Source: Candidatus Bacteroides intestinipullorum
Lineage (GTDB): Bacteria; Bacteroidota; Bacteroidia; Bacteroidales; Bacteroidaceae
Direction: 5' to 3'
DNA length: 33,006 nucleotides
NCBI GenBank assembly: GCA_018883785.1
Contig: JAHLFO010000155.1
Span: forward strand, 1-33,006
Shown here: positions 31,862 to 33,006 of the stretch, one piece after another
Layout of the letters: each line of letters opens with the position of its first letter
Numbering within the stretch: the first letter of the stretch is position 1
Notes under the pieces: model-generated
What the model was told of the DNA's origin: nothing
What the model saw: the letters and a program-made list of their open reading frames with translations, nothing else
Databases searched by the model: none
Translations under genes and position numbers: made by a program

Positions 31862-32734
31862 TCAGCGGTGCGAGTCGGCCAGTTCCATCAGGTACTGCCC
31901 ATACTCCGTCTTGCCCATCTGCTGCCCGAGGCGGTGCAGCCGGTCGAGGTCTATCCAGCCCTTGCGCCAGGCTATCTCCTCGATGCAGCTGACGCGGAAG
32001 CCCTGGCGGTTCTGTATCGTCGCCACGAAGTTGGAGGCCTCGAGCAGGCTGTCGCAGTTGCCCGTGTCCAGCCAGGCGAAGCCGCGGCCGAAGAGCTCGA
32101 CCCGCAGCGTCCCCTCCTCCAGGTAGAGGCGGTTGAGGTCGGTGATCTCGTACTCGCCGCGGGCGGACGGCTTCAGGGACGCGGCCTTGGCCGTCACCGT
32201 GTGGTCGTAGAAGTAGAGGCCGGGCACGGCATAGTTGCTCTTGGGGCACGCGGGCTTCTCTTCGAGCGAGACCACGCGGCCCGCGCCGTCGAACTCGACC
32301 ACGCCGTAGGCACGGGGGTCCTTCACGTAGTAGCCAAAGATGCACGCGCCCTGCCCGATGGAGGCGGCACGCCGCAGCATGGCCGAGAAGCCCTGGCCGT
32401 AGAACAGGTTGTCGCCCAGGATGAGGCACCCGGGGCCGCCCTCCAGGAAGTCGGCGCCCAGCACGAAGGCCTGAGCCAGCCCGTTGGGCCGCTCCTGCAC
32501 TTTGTACGAGAACTGCATGCCCAGCTCCTCGCCCGTGCCCAGCAGGTCGCGGAACATGGGCAGGTCCCTCGGCGTGGAGATGACCAGCACCTCGCGGATG
32601 CCGGCCAGCATCAGCGTGGACAGGGGGTAATAAATCATCGGCTTGTCGTAGACGGGCATGATCTGCTTGGAGATGGCCTTGCTTAGGGGATAGAGGCGGG
32701 TGGCGCTGCCACCGGCGAGAATAATACCTTTCAT
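31862..32734 (-). CDS. rfbA: Glucose-1-phosphate thymidylyltransferase RfbA/RmlA
   Basis: RmlA makes dTDP-glucose from glucose-1-phosphate and dTTP, the first step of the dTDP-deoxysugar route. The 290-residue protein has the nucleotide-binding LAGGSATRLYPLSKAISKQ (6-24), with Ala11 where the family usually has Gly (GGSGTRL), then VYDKPMIYYPLS, LGDNLFYGQGF and EEKPACPKSNYAV. All other key blocks are present, so activity is likely. It is transcribed with rfbB from a promoter about 100 bp upstream. A 5-bp-arm hairpin (CCGCT..AGCGG) overlaps its stop codon. Confidence 0.95.
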   Translation of the reverse strand: MKGIILAGGSATRLYPLSKAISKQIMPVYDKPMIYYPLSTLMLAGIREVLVISTPRDLPMFRDLLGTGEELGMQFSYKVQERPNGLAQAFVLGADFLEGGPGCLILGDNLFYGQGFSAMLRRAASIGQGACIFGYYVKDPRAYGVVEFDGAGRVVSLEEKPACPKSNYAVPGLYFYDHTVTAKAASLKPSARGEYEITDLNRLYLEEGTLRVELFGRGFAWLDTGNCDSLLEASNFVATIQNRQGFRVSCIEEIAWRKGWIDLDRLHRLGQQMGKTEYGQYLMELADSHR

Positions 32735-32832
32735 ATCTTGTTCCTTAGTTTAATGAAGTAAAATCGTTTACCCGGGCGGAATAAAATAAGAAGGAGGACG
32801 ACGCCCCACGGCTCTCGCAGTTATTCACGGCG

Positions 32833-32864
32833 CAAAGATGGGGAAAATCGGGGACATGACCAAA
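32833..32864 (-). promoter_or_regulatory. Promoter of rfbA-rfbB
   Basis: On the minus strand TTTG (32861-32864), a 20-bp spacer and CATCTTTG (32833-32840) fit the consensus except for C in place of the first T of TAnnTTTG. It predicts a leader of about 90 nt before rfbA. I see no gene in 32735-32882. Confidence 0.7.
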
Positions 32865-32882
32865 CTTTCTGCCCGGAAACAT

Positions 32883-33006
32883 TCACTCGCCCTCCCCCTC
32901 CTGCCCCGCCTGTCGGCGGCGGTAGTCGGCCACGCTGCCGTAGGACACGCCGTCGGCCACGATGCCCCCCGCCTCATAGGTCAGCTGCCCGCGCACGGCC
33001 TGCGTC
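32883..33006 (-). CDS. C-terminal fragment of an unrecognised protein (5' end outside window)
   Basis: On the minus strand the frame is open from the window edge to TGA at 32883-32885 and gives about 40 residues: QAVRGQLTYEAGGIVADGVS, then YGSVADYRRR and a Gln/Gly/Glu-rich end. It ends 19 bp before the rfbA promoter. GC-rich codon use matches its neighbours, which supports coding, but the fragment is too short for me to name a family. Confidence 0.5.
   Translation of the reverse strand, partial: TQAVRGQLTYEAGGIVADGVSYGSVADYRRRQAGQEGEGE

Overview
This is chromosomal DNA from a member of the Bacteroidaceae (Bacteroides/Phocaeicola-like; genus not decidable here). The evidence is the gene content (bat aerotolerance operon, DUF4295 beside rpmG/rpmB, HU paralogues, menA) and repeated promoters of the Bacteroidota type, TTTG-N19-21-TAnnTTTG. 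No phage, plasmid, IS or CRISPR genes are visible. Most of the window is ordinary core genome.

Layout. 1-2.5 kb (+): end of a thiamine operon, with the thiH 3' end, a thiF-like gene and a fused thiE-like/thiD gene. 2.6-7.8 kb (+): DUF362/ferredoxin protein, ECF-type S component, cytoplasmic GH13 amylase, then umuD-umuC only 6 nt after the amylase. 8.1-16.7 kb (-): a complete moxR-DUF58-(BatD-like)-batA-batB-batC-batD-batE operon read from a promoter near 16.74 kb. 16.9-20.3 kb (-): membrane-anchored HU, HU, rimO, ftsY. 20.4-21.1 kb (-): rpmB-rpmG-DUF4295 with its own promoter and a strong intrinsic terminator. 21.3-22.8 kb (-): cinA C-terminal-type amidase and tsaD. 22.9-28.0 kb (+): tamB and an orphan HsdR-N nuclease-fold protein. 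28.0-29.6 kb (-): zinc-ribbon coiled-coil protein and Nif3. 29.8-30.7 kb (+): menA. 30.7-32.7 kb (-): rfbB and rfbA in visibly GC-richer DNA, followed by the 3' end of an unrecognised gene.

The most unusual signal is not a gene. Four places (353-407, 7803-7950, 11524-11588, 16841-16903) hold short tandem arrays whose primary sequences are unrelated. All share one geometry: a 22-bp period, arms of 6-9 bp and a loop of exactly 7 nt, so each would fold into a row of small hairpins. All four lie at or just after a gene's stop codon. The largest (seven copies, after umuC) is also enclosed by a perfect 23-bp inverted repeat whose left arm includes the umuC stop codon. I know of no named family with this design. 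It is the best candidate here for something undescribed.
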